Part shown: positions 26,745 through 36,426 of the stretch, piece by piece | Numbering within the stretch: position 1 is the stretch's first letter | Layout of the letters: the number at the start of each line of letters is the position of its first letter | NCBI GenBank assembly: GCA_014284505.1 | Contig: JAAFYY010000001.1 | Span: forward strand, 2,852,001 to 2,916,000 | DNA length: 64,000 bases | Source: Streptacidiphilus sp. 4-A2 | GTDB taxonomy: Bacteria; Actinomycetota; Actinomycetes; Streptomycetales; Streptomycetaceae | Reading direction: 5' to 3' | The notes under the pieces: generated by a model | Told to the model about the DNA's origin: nothing | The model's database searches: none | Seen by the model: only the letters and a program-made list of their open reading frames with translations | Program-made: the position numbers and the translations under genes

Positions 26745-28078
26745 TCACCGGCCGTCATAAGGGGGCACCTCCTGGGCGTAGTGGTCGTCCGGATGTCCGG
26801 CTTCCCCGCCGTGCAGGACTGCCTCGCGCCAGTCCGCGGCAGGATGTGGTCCAGTACGTCGTCCACGGTAACGGCGCCCAGCAGGTGGCCGGTCTCGTCC
26901 ACGACCGGCACGGCCACCACGTTGTAGGTGGCCAGGTGGCTGGTGATCCGGGGCAGCTCGGTCTCGGGCGACAGTGCGTCGAGGTCGCCGTCCACGATCG
27001 CGCCCAGCAGGGTGTACGGGGGCTCGCGCAGCAGCCGCTGGAAGTGCACCAGGCCCAGGTAGTGCCCGGTGGGTGTCTCCAGCGGCGGCCGGCACACATA
27101 GACCTGCGCGGCCTGCGCGGGCTTCAGGTCGATGTTGCGGATCCTGGCCAGGGCCTCGGCCACGGTCGCGTCCGGCCCCAGGACGACGGGCTCGGTCGTC
27201 ATCAGCCCGCCGGCGGTGTGCTCCTCGTAGCTGAGCAGGCGGCGGACGGGGCGGCCTCGTCGGGTTCCATCAGTTGCAGCAGCTGCTCGGCCTCGGCCTG
27301 GGGCAGTTCCGACAGCAGGTCGGCGGCGTCGTCCGGATCCATCGCCTCCAGCACGTCGGCGGCGCGCTCCTGGTGCAGCGTGGCGAGGATGGCTACCTGG
27401 TCGTCCTCGGGCAGCTCCTCCATGACGTCCGCCAGCCGCTCGTCGTCCAGCGCGGCCGCGACCTCGCTGCGGCGCTTCGCCGACAGGTGGTGCAGCACGC
27501 TCGCCAGGTCGGCCGGGCGCAGCTGCTCGAAGGTGGCGAGCAGGTTCGCCGCGCCCTGGTCCTCCTCGCGCAGCGCGAATCCGCTGACGGCCGACCAGTC
27601 CACGGTCAGGGTCTCGCCCTTGCGGCGCAGCCGGCCCGGCTTGCCCTTCTCGACGAAGACCTTGTCGATCTCCCAGTCGCGGGAGGGGGTCCGGGCCATG
27701 CCGACGTCCAGCACGGTGACGGTCTCCGCCGTCCGCCCGGCGGGCTCGCCCCGGCCCCGCCGGCCTTGAGCTCCACGCGCCGGTCCAGCAGTTCCCCGAG
27801 TACCAGCGTCTCGCCGGGGCGCTGCTCGAAGCGCCGCATATTGATCACCCGGTGGTGATGACCTGTCGGGCCTCCAGGCTGGTGACGCGGTTCATCGGCA
27901 GGAACACCCGGCGTCTGCCGACCACCTCGACCACGATGCCGAGCACCCGGGGAGGCTTGCCGGCCAGCCGCAGGCCGACCACGACATCGCGAAGCCGGCC
28001 CACCTGGTCACCATTGGGGTCGAATACGGCCACTCCGGCCAAATGCGAGACGAACACCCGCAAAGGTACGCCGGTCAT
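26745..28078 (-). CDS. PRC-barrel / MgtE-N / CBS-pair protein without the MgtE channel
   Basis: Three regions in one cytoplasmic protein of about 445 residues: a PRC-barrel-like N-terminus (RVFVSHLAGVAVFDPNGDQV, residues 6-75), an MgtE N-terminal superhelix (LRPADLASVLHHLSAKRR, EELPEDDQVAIL, MDPDDAADLLSELP) and a CBS pair (PVVLGPDATVAEAL; NVVAVPVVDETGHLLGAVTV), ending with DHILP. In MgtE magnesium channels the last two sense cytosolic Mg2+, but here no membrane domain follows. It may sense Mg2+ or nucleotides and act on a partner, perhaps the DUF1003 protein encoded next. About four frameshifts (near 27840, 27750, 27235, 26845) break the frame; the join is inferred. Confidence 0.78.
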
Positions 28079-28493
28079 CTGGTCCCCTTCCGGCTCGACG
28101 CCTGATCCGTGCCGTGCGGTACCACGAGCGGCTGGGCATAGCGTACAGGCGTGCCGGTGGGTCCTGACGGACCCCGTAGCTGCGGCAGCCGCGCAGGGCA
28201 CCGCAGGCTCCGGACGGCCCAGCAGCCCGGCTGCCGTGAAGGCGTCGACCGGACGGGCTCGGCCCCCGGTGAAACGACCCCGCGGCCGCGCCGTGCACCG
28301 CCGGCGCCTGCCGCGTCCGCGCCTGCCGCGCCCGGACCGAGCAGGGCCGGCCACCGGGCCCCGCCCGGCCGGGGGCCGTCAGCTCCGCCGGGTCCCTGTC
28401 GTCCCCGGATGGCGCAGCCCGGCGCGCGGAAACCCGCGCGGGAGCGTATGCCGGAAAGGGAGTCCTTGGTTCCTCCGACCCCTGGAGCCCGCG
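28079..28493. other. Intergenic region between divergent genes, no gene seen
   Basis: A 415-base stretch upstream of both the PRC-MgtE-CBS gene (minus) and a small membrane protein gene (plus). It is uniformly GC-rich, with open frames that are long only because stop codons are rare. No promoter hexamers could be assigned with confidence. Confidence 0.5.
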
Positions 28494-28959
28494 ATGACCA
28501 CCACTCCGCACACCAATCTCCCCGTTGTCCGCCGGCCCGGCGGCCCGCCATGGCACCGGGCATCGTGCTGCTGCGCGGCGTGCTCGCCATCGGCGCCGCC
28601 ATCCTGGCCGTGCTGGCGATCACCCCCATCATCCGCGACATGCTCAACGTCAACGCCTTCCAGGACGGCACCTCCGTCAACGGGGGCTTCCCCAACAGCG
28701 GCGCGCTGAGCGCCGGTGTCGGCATCGCCACCCTGCTCGCCATCGTGGTGCTCCAGCTGCTGCAACGGGTCACGCCCCAGCCCTCCTCGCCTTCACGGCG
28801 ATCATGGGGCTGGGCTACCTCGCGTTCCTCGGCGTGAGCGTCACCAGCAGCCTGACCCGCTCGCAGATCACCGGCCAACTGGTGGTGAGCCTGGTCATGG
28901 CGGTGATCATCACCGCGCTGGCGAGCTGGGCCACCGGCGTCCACCCTGAAGTCCCCTAG
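28494..28959 (+). CDS. Small membrane protein with about four helices, frameshifted
   Basis: About 155 residues. A polar N-terminus (MTTTPHTNLPVVRRPG) is followed by hydrophobic stretches IVLLRGVLAIGAAILAVLAI, GVGIATLLAIVVLQLL, AFTAIMGLGYLAFLGVS and VVSLVMAVIITALASWAT. Two single-base breaks (near 28550 and 28785) separate three frames that join smoothly. The loop MLNVNAFQDGTSVNGGFPN would face outside. No family recognised. It stands alone on the plus strand. Confidence 0.62.
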
Positions 28960-29222
28960 CCGGACGCATCCCGCAGCCGGACGACTCCCCTGGCCGGGCG
29001 CCGGACCGGACGCCGAAGACCGCGACGGGGGCGGCGGCCGGCCGGTCCGGCATCCCCGGCGCCGCCCCACGTACCCGGACGACGCCGCCGACCGCGTCCC
29101 GCCGCCCTGCGCGGCCTGGAACTCGGTGAGGCCGTCCGCGCGCCCGGAGCCGACCTGTCCGGGTACCTCATCACCTGCGAAATCACATGGCGAAGCTCAG
29201 CATGCGGCGACCGTTCAGCGAG

Positions 29223-29560
29223 TCAGCGAGGTGAGGTGACCGGCCCGGCGTCAGCCGGTGGGACGGCCTGGTCGGCGCGGCGGATCAGCTCGCGCAGACC
29301 GGCGATCCCTTGTCGAAGGCGGCCTGCCCGGCTTGGTGATGCGCGCCCAGGTGCGGGCGCGGCGCCCCTCGTAGCCCTTGTCGACGACGACCAGCCCGCC
29401 CTCCAGCACCTGGAGGTGCCGGGAGAGGTTGCCCGCCGTCAGGTCGAGCGTCTCCCGCAGAAGCCGAACTCGGCGCGCGGTGTCTCGTGCAGCACGCGAG
29501 GATGCCGAGCCGGACCCGCTGGTGGACGGTGTCGTCGAGGCCCTGCGTGGGGTGGTTCAC
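29223..29560 (-). CDS. Winged-helix transcriptional regulator, frameshifted
   Basis: A regulator of about 112 residues: after an N-terminus starting VNHPTQGLDDTVHQRVRLGI it reads LHETPRAEFGF, then LDLTAGNLSRHLQVLEGG as the recognition helix and GYEGRRARTWARITKPG as the wing, all recovered by restoring single bases near 29460, 29485 and 29300. This is the ArsR/MarR-like single-domain type that usually controls an adjacent membrane protein. Its GTG start overlaps the stop codon of the upstream membrane gene (GTGA), so the two are translationally coupled. Confidence 0.8.
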
Positions 29561-30226
29561 CCGGTCCTCCGGTGGTGCAGAACTGCGGCGAGAGCGAAGC
29601 CCAGCCCGCCGAGCAGCAGCGTGAAGCCGAGAGCCAGAGGTTGGGCAGCAGATTCCACTCGGGCGAGGGGCTCCAGCCGATCAGCGGGGTCCGGTTCTCG
29701 ACATCGTAGAGTTGGAGGTCAGCGCGACCGCCAGGAAGAGCGCACCGAACGCGGCCAGCGGAAGGCTGCGCTCCAGCCAGGCGAGTACGAAGAGCCCTGG
29801 CGCGAGTGCGAGCAGCGGCACCATGCCCCGGATCGACAGATCGACCGGAAGCACCACCAGCGCCATCGCGCCGAGCAGGCCGAGGCCCACGGCCGGGTAG
29901 GGCCAGACCCGGCGGACCACGCCGACCCGGGCCGCGCGCCAGCGGTAGTACCCCAGGGTCGCGGCATAGCCGAGGACCACGGCGATCACCCAGTAGACCG
30001 TGGCACCGTGCATCGAACCCGCCGGGATCCGGACCACGCAGAGGTTGTCCTGGCAGCTCGCGGGCGCCGGCTGCGGCTGGCGGTACCAGGGCGCGGCGGC
30101 GATCACCAGCGCACCGAACAGGACCAGCGGGAACCAGAACCGGCCGCCCATCGCCTCCCTGGTGCGCCGCCGTACCGCCTCGGTCAGACCCAGCAACTCG
30201 TGCGCGTTCACTTCCGCGTCGTCCAT
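29557..30226 (-). CDS. Integral membrane protein coupled to the winged-helix regulator
   Basis: About 223 residues with a soluble N-terminus (MDDAEVNAHELLGLTEAVRR) and five to six hydrophobic segments (WFPLVLFGALVIAAA, YWVIAVVLGYAATLGYY, AVGLGLLGAMALVVLP, LLALAPGLFVLAWL, LAAFGALFLAVALT). One frameshift near 29720 and another near 29625 lead to the tail VLHHRRTG. No family recognised. The pairing with a one-domain regulator whose gene overlaps its stop is a common layout in Streptomyces. A perfect palindrome lies about 46 bases upstream of the start, so the pair is probably autoregulated. Confidence 0.75.
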
Positions 30227-30272
30227 GGACTCCCCCAACCCTGCGAGCAAGAATAATCTGCGACACCGTCAG

Positions 30273-30287
30273 GTTTGCACTGCAAAC
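30273..30287 (-). promoter_or_regulatory. Operator candidate GTTTGCA-C-TGCAAAC
   Basis: A perfect 15-base palindrome (7-base arms around a single C) located 46 bases upstream of the membrane-protein/regulator operon. It is AT-richer than its surroundings and at the usual position for an autoregulatory site of a dimeric winged-helix protein. Confidence 0.7.
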
Positions 30288-30349
30288 TGATTTGCGCAAG
30301 CCCGCAGCGTGTCCGCGACGACATCGCCACCCGGGGCGTGGGTGCCGGA

Positions 30350-30855
30350 TCAGAAGGGGGGTGAGACGAGGCCGGCTCCGATGGCCGATTTCACCAAGCC
30401 GGGTGCGCCGACGCCGAAGGCAGCGGCCAGGACATACGCCAGAGCTGCCTCGGCAGGCCGGACCTCAGCCTGCGGGTCCCATCTCGGGCTGACACCGCCC
30501 GCCGGGTCGCGGACGAGCTCACCGACGCGCCGACCGTCACGGGTCAGCACGCTGCGCTCTTCCCCGAGGGGACGAAGCGGTAGCGGTGGCCGTCGTGGTC
30601 GGCGTCCACCCGGCGGGAACGCCTGCTGAGGAAGCCGGTTCCGGTGTCGACGGCAAGGGCGTGCCCGTCGACCACAAGTTCCAGGTTGGACGGGGCCCGG
30701 GAGCCGATCGGCGAGCGGTGATCCGAATGGGTGCCGAACCCACGCCGGATACTGGCCCGCGGCACCCCGGAGCCCCGTACGGACATGTACCCGGCATCGG
30801 GATCGGCCGGTCCTCGCACCCCGAAGCGGGGGTCTTCCACGCGAATTCCCTGCAT
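30350..30855 (-). CDS. Hypothetical protein
   Basis: About 169 residues with one frameshift near 30545 joining [21 protein letters not shown] to the N-terminal part. The N-terminus includes [20 protein letters not shown], and the middle has [20 protein letters not shown] and RYRFVPSG, the look of a beta-rich protein. The C-terminus ([20 protein letters not shown]) is hydrophobic. No family recognised. A tandem repeat of a 7-mer lies just upstream of the assumed ATG, so the start is uncertain. Confidence 0.5.
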
Positions 30856-30862
30856 ATCCCGG

Positions 30863-30890
30863 TTCCCCTGTTCCCTGTTCCCTGTTCCCC
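30863..30890. repeat. Heptanucleotide microsatellite (ttccctg)
   Basis: About four copies of ttccctg, the first and last with an extra C, directly upstream of a hypothetical gene. Slippage here could change spacing between promoter and start codon. Confidence 0.75.
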
Positions 30891-30953
30891 GACGACCGAC
30901 AGCCGACACCATGCTGCGGCACGTTCGTCCCGGGCCGGTCGCGTACGACGGAG

Positions 30954-30993
30954 CCGGGCGGGCACGGCGGTGACGACCGCCGTACCCGCCCGG
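30954..30993 (-). terminator. Terminator of the aldehyde dehydrogenase gene
   Basis: An 18-bp stem with one mismatch (ccgggcgggcacggcggt against its near-complement) and a 4-base loop, 24 bases past the dehydrogenase stop codon. Confidence 0.75.
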
Positions 30994-31016
30994 GACGGTG
31001 CTCCGGCTGGGTCCGC

Positions 31017-32348
31017 TCAGGCGCTCAGCGGCTTCTCCAGGACGGCCTTGCGGTGGCTGAACGTCTCGATCGAGTAGCGGCCGTGGTAGTTGCCGGTGCC
31101 GCTCTCCCCCACGCCGCCGAACGGCAGGTCGGAGACGGTGAGGTGGGCGAGCGGCAGTCCGTAGCCCAGGCCGCCGGACGACGTCTCGGCGGCGAAGCGC
31201 TGCCGGGTGGTGTCGGAATCCGAGAAGACATAGGGCGAGGGGCTTGTCCCGCTCGTTGACGAAGTCGATCGCCGCATCGAGACCGGGCACGGTGACGATC
31301 GGCAGGATCGGGCCGAAGATCTCCTCCTGCATCACCGGCGACCGGGGGTCCACATCGGCCAGGACGGTCGGCGCGATGTACTTGGTGCCGCGGTCGCTGC
31401 CGCCGCCCGGTGACGGGACGGCCGGAGTCGAGCAGGCCGGAGAGCCGGTCGAAGTGCCGCTCGTTGATGATCCGCCCGTACTCGCCGGAGGCCTGCGGGT
31501 CGGAGCCGTAGAGCGACTCGACGCGCGGGCGAGCGCGGGCTCCAGGGCCGGGCGCGGGCGGTCTCCGGGTCGGTCAGCACATAGTCGGGGGCGACGCAGG
31601 TCTGCCCGGCATTGAGGAACTTGCCGGCGGCGAGACGGCCGGCCACCACGGCCAGGTCGGCGTCGCGGTCGACGAACGCCGGTGACTTGCCGCCCAGTTC
31701 GAGGGTGACCGGGGTGAGGTGCTCGGCGGCGGCGCGCATCACGATCCGGCCGACGGTGCCGTTGCCCGTGTAGAAGATGTGGTCGAAGCGCTCCGCGAGC
31801 AGCGCCGTGGTCTCCGCGACCCCGCCCTCGACGACGGCGACCGCCTCGGTGTCCAGGTACTGCGGCAGCAGCCGGGCCAGTACCGCCGAGGTGGCCGGGG
31901 CCATCTCGCTCGGCTTGACGACCACCGCGTTGCCCGCGGCCAGCGCGCCGAGCATGGGCGTCAGCAGCAGCTGCACCGGATAGTTCCAGGGGGCGATCAC
32001 CAGCACGACCCCCAGCGGGTCGTACTGTGTCCAGGCCGTGCGTCGTCGCCCAGGCGCGCCGGGACCGGGGCGGACTGAGGGCGCAGCCAGGCGTCCAGAT
32101 GCTCCAGGGTGTGGTCGATCTCGCGGACCGTGAAGTCGATCTCCGTGCGGTAGGCCTCGGTCGAGCTCTTGCCGAGGTCGGCGTGGAGGGCGGCGGCCAC
32201 GTCGTCGCCGTGCGCGGTGAGCATCTCGCGCAGGCGGCGCAGCTGGTCCGTCCGCCATGCGACGGGCTTGGTACGGCCGGCGGCGAAGGCCGCACGCAGC
32301 CGCGGCCACGGTGTCGGCGGGCTGTTCGGGGGTGGACGACTGGTTCAC
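31017..32348 (-). CDS. NAD(P)-dependent aldehyde dehydrogenase, frameshifted
   Basis: Oxidises an aldehyde to the acid with NAD(P)+. About 444 residues, the short form of the family. N-terminal [20 protein letters not shown], then the cofactor region [16 protein letters not shown] and [10 protein letters not shown], the [10 protein letters not shown] loop, the catalytic Glu in LELGGKSP, the catalytic Cys in [12 protein letters not shown], and the C-terminal [16 protein letters not shown]. These identify the ALDH class 3-like branch. Four or so frameshifts (near 32040, 31560, 31525, 31430, 31235) split the gene. The GTG start has GAGG upstream. It is transcribed alone and divergent from a surface-protein gene. 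Confidence 0.9.
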
Positions 32349-32720
32349 GGTGCCTCGTCTGTCGGAACGGGTCGGGTGGCTCCGGCCCATCGGTGTGGCG
32401 GGCGCCGGGCCCGCGCGTACTGGTGTCCATCGAGCGGTCTGCCCGATCATCGAACCATGAGGTCGATGCAGTTACCAACCTTTCATGTGTTCAATTGATT
32501 CCCCCGCAGCTCCGCGGACGCCGAACGGTCCCGGCGCCCGGGCGTCCGCGGGCCCGGCGCGGGACGGTGACCCGGCGTGACGCGGCGCGGACGGAAATGG
32601 CCGTGCCCGGCTGCAACCGTCCGGCCGCACAGGCGTCCTTACTGTCGAGGCGCTGTGCCGGCGCCCAGCGGACACCGGTTTGCCGGGGGGCGTCCGCGTA
32701 TCGCATCCAGGGGGATCATC
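32349..32720. other. Divergent intergenic region
   Basis: A 372-base gap between the aldehyde dehydrogenase (minus) and the LAETG surface protein (plus). The patch 32462-32500 (gcagttaccaacctttcatgtgttcaattg) is clearly AT-richer and likely carries a promoter, probably for the dehydrogenase. No gene recognised. Confidence 0.5.
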
Positions 32721-34025
32721 ATGAAGTTCACCGCCATTGCCAGACCACGCCCGGCCCGCTCCACCATCATCGGGGCAGGCCTGCTCGGCTGCATCCTCGC
32801 CGCCGGGACGGCGCTTGCCGCGCCGCCGCGTTCGCGGCGCCCGCACCCACGCCCACGTCCACGCCCGGCACCACCGTGTCCGTCGACGCCCCGGCCGCGG
32901 TGGGCTTCGCCGGACAGCCGGTCGCCTTCACCGAGACGGTCGGCAACAACGAGGCGCAGGCCCGGCCGCTCGCCATCGACTTCATCGCGACGACCGCCAC
33001 CGGAACGCCGTCGAACGCCCTGGTGATCCAGTACCGGGCGCCGGGCGGCGCCTGGAGCGACGTTCCGCTCTCCTTCAACCAGGTCAGCCAGGGACGATGT
33101 TCCAGGGGATGACCCCTGGCTTCACCGTCGCCGCCCACGCGCAGCTGACCCTGTCCTTCCGGATCGGCCTGCCGGTGGGCACGCCCCACGACGGGGACAG
33201 CAACGGCGGCACCCCGTACATCAAGCTCCGTTCCAACGTCACCGCACTGGACGGCTCGTGGGTGCTCCAGGCGTCGGACACGCACACCATCGACGTCGAC
33301 TCGATCTCGTCCACGTTCACGCACGTACCGGCACGGGCGGTCGCCGGTGGGGCGCCCATCGAGTTCGACGCGGTCCTGACCAACCCGACCCCTCGGACTA
33401 TGTGAACCTCGGGGACGTCCTGTTCGTGGACGAGCACGCCACGGTGCAGGTGCGGTCCGCCGACGGATCCTGGACCACGCTCAGCCCGGTGGCCGGCCCG
33501 GAGCCGGACTCCAGCCGGGGCTTCTACCTGGCCGGCCGCAACTCCTCCGCGGCGGCGGGCAGTACGGTCACCACCCCGGTCCGGGTCTCCTTCGGCGCGG
33601 GGACCCCGGCCGGGACGACCACGCTCTCCCCGTGTGTGTTCGTCAACGAGGGTACGACCCCGTTCGAAGGCACGACGCTGTGCTCCCAGGTCACCAAGGT
33701 CACCGTCGTGGCCGCCCCGTCAACGCCCACCGCCACCCCGACCGCCACCACCACGCCCACCGCCTCACCGACCGCCGGAGGTCCGACCGCAACCGGCCCG
33801 GCCGCCACGCCTTCGGCGACCGCGTCCGACCTGTCGGGCGGCGGCACCGACGGCGGCAGCGGCGGCAGCGGCGGCGCCGACGGCGGCAGCGGCGGCGCCA
33901 CCGGCTCCGGCCACCTCGCCGAGACCGGCTCCGACGCCGGCCTCGGCTACCTGGCGCTCGGCGGAACGGCACTGGTCGGCGCCGGCGGCGCGCTGCTGTA
34001 CGCCCGACGCCGCCGCAACGCCTGA
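32721..34025 (+). CDS. Sortase-anchored (LAETG) surface protein
   Basis: About 435 residues. A signal peptide (STIIGAGLLGCILAAGTALA) is followed by two immunoglobulin-like beta domains (VSVDAPAAVGFAGQPVAFTE; SSTFTHVPARAVAGGAP), a Thr/Pro-rich spacer (TPTATPTATTTPTASPT), a Gly/Ser-rich stretch, and the sorting signal: LAETG, hydrophobic LGYLALGGTALVGAGGALL and the basic tail YARRRRNA. LAxTG is the motif of class E sortases, which in Streptomyces attach chaplins and other surface proteins. Three frameshifts (near 32820, 33095, 33393). The ATG is preceded by CAGGGGGA. Ligand unknown. Confidence 0.85.
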
Positions 34026-34100
34026 CCCCGCCGCAACACCTGACGCAGCACCCGGCCGACCCGCACCCGGCCGACCCCGCACTCGGCCGACCTCGCACCC

Positions 34101-34146
34101 GGCCGGCAGCAGGCCCGTGCCCCGTCCAGGGGCGCTGCTGCCGGCC
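34101..34146. terminator. Bidirectional hairpin between convergent genes
   Basis: A 12-bp perfect stem (ggccggcagcag with its complement), with an inner gcccc/ggggc stem in the loop, lies between the LAETG protein stop and the ROK regulator stop. Confidence 0.7.
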
Positions 34147-34197
34147 TCCGCCGTGCTCCGTGTGACCGACCGCGTGACCGACCCGCCGGAGACCGGG

Positions 34198-35277
34198 TCA
34201 GGGCCGCGCCCCGAACAGCGGAGCCAGTACCAGCTCGGCCGCACCGGTGGCCACGGCCAGCGGGCCCGCGGGGCTGAGGGCGACCTCGACCCGCTGCCAC
34301 TCCGGGTCCGGCAGCCTCTCGGCCAGCTGCGCGGCCACCCCGGCCAGATACACCTCGGGCGCGGCGAACACGGCCCGGCCGCCGAGCAGCACCCGCTCCA
34401 CGTCCAGCAGCCGGACCAGATTGGCCGCGCCCAGGCCGAGCAGCTCGGCCGCGCGACGGCGGTCGCCCCGCGCCAGGGCCGCCAGGCAGAGCGCCTCCAG
34501 GCAGCCGCGCTGGCCGCAGCCGCACGGGGGGCCGTCCAGCTGGACGACCTGGTGGCCGAACTCGCCGGCGTTGGTGCGGGTGCCCCGGTAGACCGCGCCG
34601 TCCAGCAGCAGCCCGGCGCCCAGGCCGTCCGCGAAGTGCAGATAGGCGGTGCCGCCGGGGCCGGCCTCGCCCAGGGCGGCCACATTGGTGTCCTTGTCGA
34701 CCCGCACCGGCAGGCCGTCCAGCCGGCCGGCCAGCTCCGCGCGCAGCGGGAAGCGGTCCCAGGCCGGCAGCCCGGCCGGACGGTGCAGCACCCCGGCCAC
34801 ATGATCCAGCGGCCCCCGGCAGCCGACGCCGACCCCAGCAGCCGGGCTCCCTCCGGCGCCGCCGCCACCGCCTCCCGCACCCCGGCGGCGACCAGGCCGA
34901 GCACCTCCTGCGGCGTGGCGGAGCAAGCCCGACCGGCAGCGTGGCGCAGTGCCGGACCGCGCCGGAGAGGTCGGCGAGCAGCACCGTGCTCTGCTGCCGG
35001 TCCAGTTCCAGGCCGACCGCGCAGACCGCTTGCGGCCGCAGCCGCAACAGGGTGCGCGGCTTGCCGCCGGTGGAGGCGCCGCGCCCGGCCTCGGCGACCA
35101 GACCCTCGTCCCGCGCGCGACGATCTTGCTGATCGCCTGCGGGGTCAGCCCCGTCCCGGCGGCCAGCTCCACCCGGCTGCTGCCCTGCGGGGCCGAGCGC
35201 AGCAGCGCCAGTACCAGCGCGGCGTTGTGGTCCCGGAGGCCGGAGAGATTGGTCCCGGTCCGCTGTTGCGTGTCCAT
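34198..35277 (-). CDS. ROK-family transcriptional regulator, frameshifted
   Basis: A sugar-responsive repressor of the NagC/XylR type, about 360 residues. N-terminal winged helix: RDHNAALVLALLRSAPQGSS and LTPQAISKIVAR. Then the kinase-like fold: LELDRQQSTVLLADLSG, VDKDTNVAALGEA, DGLGAGLLLDGAVYRGTRTNAGEFGHQVV and the zinc-type cluster CGCGQRGCLEALC. These are the ROK signatures. Several frameshifts (near 35125, 34925, 34840). It diverges from a Gfo/Idh/MocA oxidoreductase across 57 bases, so it most likely represses that gene and itself in response to a sugar. Confidence 0.88.
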   Translation of the reverse strand: MDTQQRTGTNLSGLRDHNAALVLALLRSAPQGSSRVELAAGTGLTPQAISKIVARGTRVWSPRPGAAPPPAASRAPCCGCGRKRSARSAWNWTGSRARCCSPTSPARSGTAPRCRSGLLRHAAGGARPGRRRGAGGGGGGAGGSPAAGVGVGCRGPLDHVAGVLHRPAGLPAWDRFPLRAELAGRLDGLPVRVDKDTNVAALGEAGPGGTAYLHFADGLGAGLLLDGAVYRGTRTNAGEFGHQVVQLDGPPCGCGQRGCLEALCLAALARGDRRRAAELLGLGAANLVRLLDVERVLLGGRAVFAAPEVYLAGVAAQLAERLPDPEWQRVEVALSPAGPLAVATGAAELVLAPLFGARP

Positions 35278-35334
35278 GGTGACCATTGTGCCGCCTCCTT
35301 GCACTTCGGCAACACTGTTGCTTAACTCGGATCC

Positions 35335-36426
35335 ATGACCCACGGAGTTACCACCGAGACCACCCCGCCCCCGCTGCGTGTCGGCCTGATCGGCTACGGC
35401 CTGGCCGGGGCCGCCTTCCACGCCCCGCTCATCGCCACCACCCCCGGGCTCCGGCTGCACACCGTCGCCACCGCCGACCCGCAGCGGCGCGCCCGGCTCG
35501 CCGCCGACCACCCCCGGGCACGGGCGGTGGACAACGCCGAGCAGCTGCTCGCCGACCCGGCGGCGCTGGACCTGGTCGTCATCGCCTCACCCAACGACAC
35601 CCATGTGCCACTGTCCCGCGCCGCCCTGGAGGCCGGGTTGCCGGTGGTGGTCGACAAGCCCATCGCCGCTACCTCGGCCGAGGCCCGCGAGCTGACCGCG
35701 CTGGCCGCCGCGCGCGGACTGCTTCTGACTGTCTTTCAGAACCGGCGCTGGGACAGCGACTTCCGCACCATCCAGGGTCTGCTCGCGGAGGGCGGGCTCG
35801 GCCGCGTGCACCGCTTCGAGTCCCGCTTCGAACGCTGGCGGCCCGGGCTCAAGGCCGGCTGGCGGGAGTCCGCCGACCCGGCACAGGCCGGTGGCATCCT
35901 CTACGACCTGGGCAGCCACCTGGTCGACCAGGCACTCCAGCTCTTCGGTCCGGCCCGCTCGATCTACGCCGAGATCGACGCCCGCCGTCCCGGTGCGCGG
36001 GTGGACGACGACGCCTTCCTGGCCCTCACCCACCGCTCCGGGGTCCGCTCGCACCTGTGGATGAGCGCCCTCGCCGGGCAGCCGGGACCACGGCTGCGGG
36101 TCCTCGGCGACCGCTCCGCCTACACGGTGCACGGCCTGGACCCGCAGGAGGCGGCGCTGCGCGAGGGACAGCGTCCCGGCCCCGGCTGGGGCGCTCCCGC
36201 CGAGTCGCAGTGGGGCCTGCTCGGCGCCGGGGACGACGCCGCGCCGTACCCGTCCCGGCCCGGCGACTACCCGGCCTTCTACGCCGGTGTGGCCGCCGCA
36301 CTGCGCGAGGGCGGCCCGGCGCCGGTCGACCCGAACGACGCCGTGGCCGCGCTCACCGTGCTGGAGGCCGCCCGGCGCTCGGCCGACGAGGGCCGCACCG
36401 TCGAACTGCCGGAGGTCACCCGATGA
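35335..36426 (+). CDS. Gfo/Idh/MocA-family sugar oxidoreductase
   Basis: An intact NAD(P)-dependent dehydrogenase of 363 residues acting on a sugar or inositol. The N-terminal Rossmann motif is VGLIGYGLAGAAFHAPLI (residues 17-34), followed by VVIASPNDTH near 82 and the family signature with catalytic lysine VVVDKPIAAT near 103. The C-terminal domain has GGILYDLGSHLVDQ near 184, whose Asp and His complete the usual EKP/D-H active site; here the EKP motif reads DKP. It is divergent from a ROK regulator and overlaps the next gene by ATGA. Confidence 0.94.
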   Translation: MTHGVTTETTPPPLRVGLIGYGLAGAAFHAPLIATTPGLRLHTVATADPQRRARLAADHPRARAVDNAEQLLADPAALDLVVIASPNDTHVPLSRAALEAGLPVVVDKPIAATSAEARELTALAAARGLLLTVFQNRRWDSDFRTIQGLLAEGGLGRVHRFESRFERWRPGLKAGWRESADPAQAGGILYDLGSHLVDQALQLFGPARSIYAEIDARRPGARVDDDAFLALTHRSGVRSHLWMSALAGQPGPRLRVLGDRSAYTVHGLDPQEAALREGQRPGPGWGAPAESQWGLLGAGDDAAPYPSRPGDYPAFYAGVAAALREGGPAPVDPNDAVAALTVLEAARRSADEGRTVELPEVTR

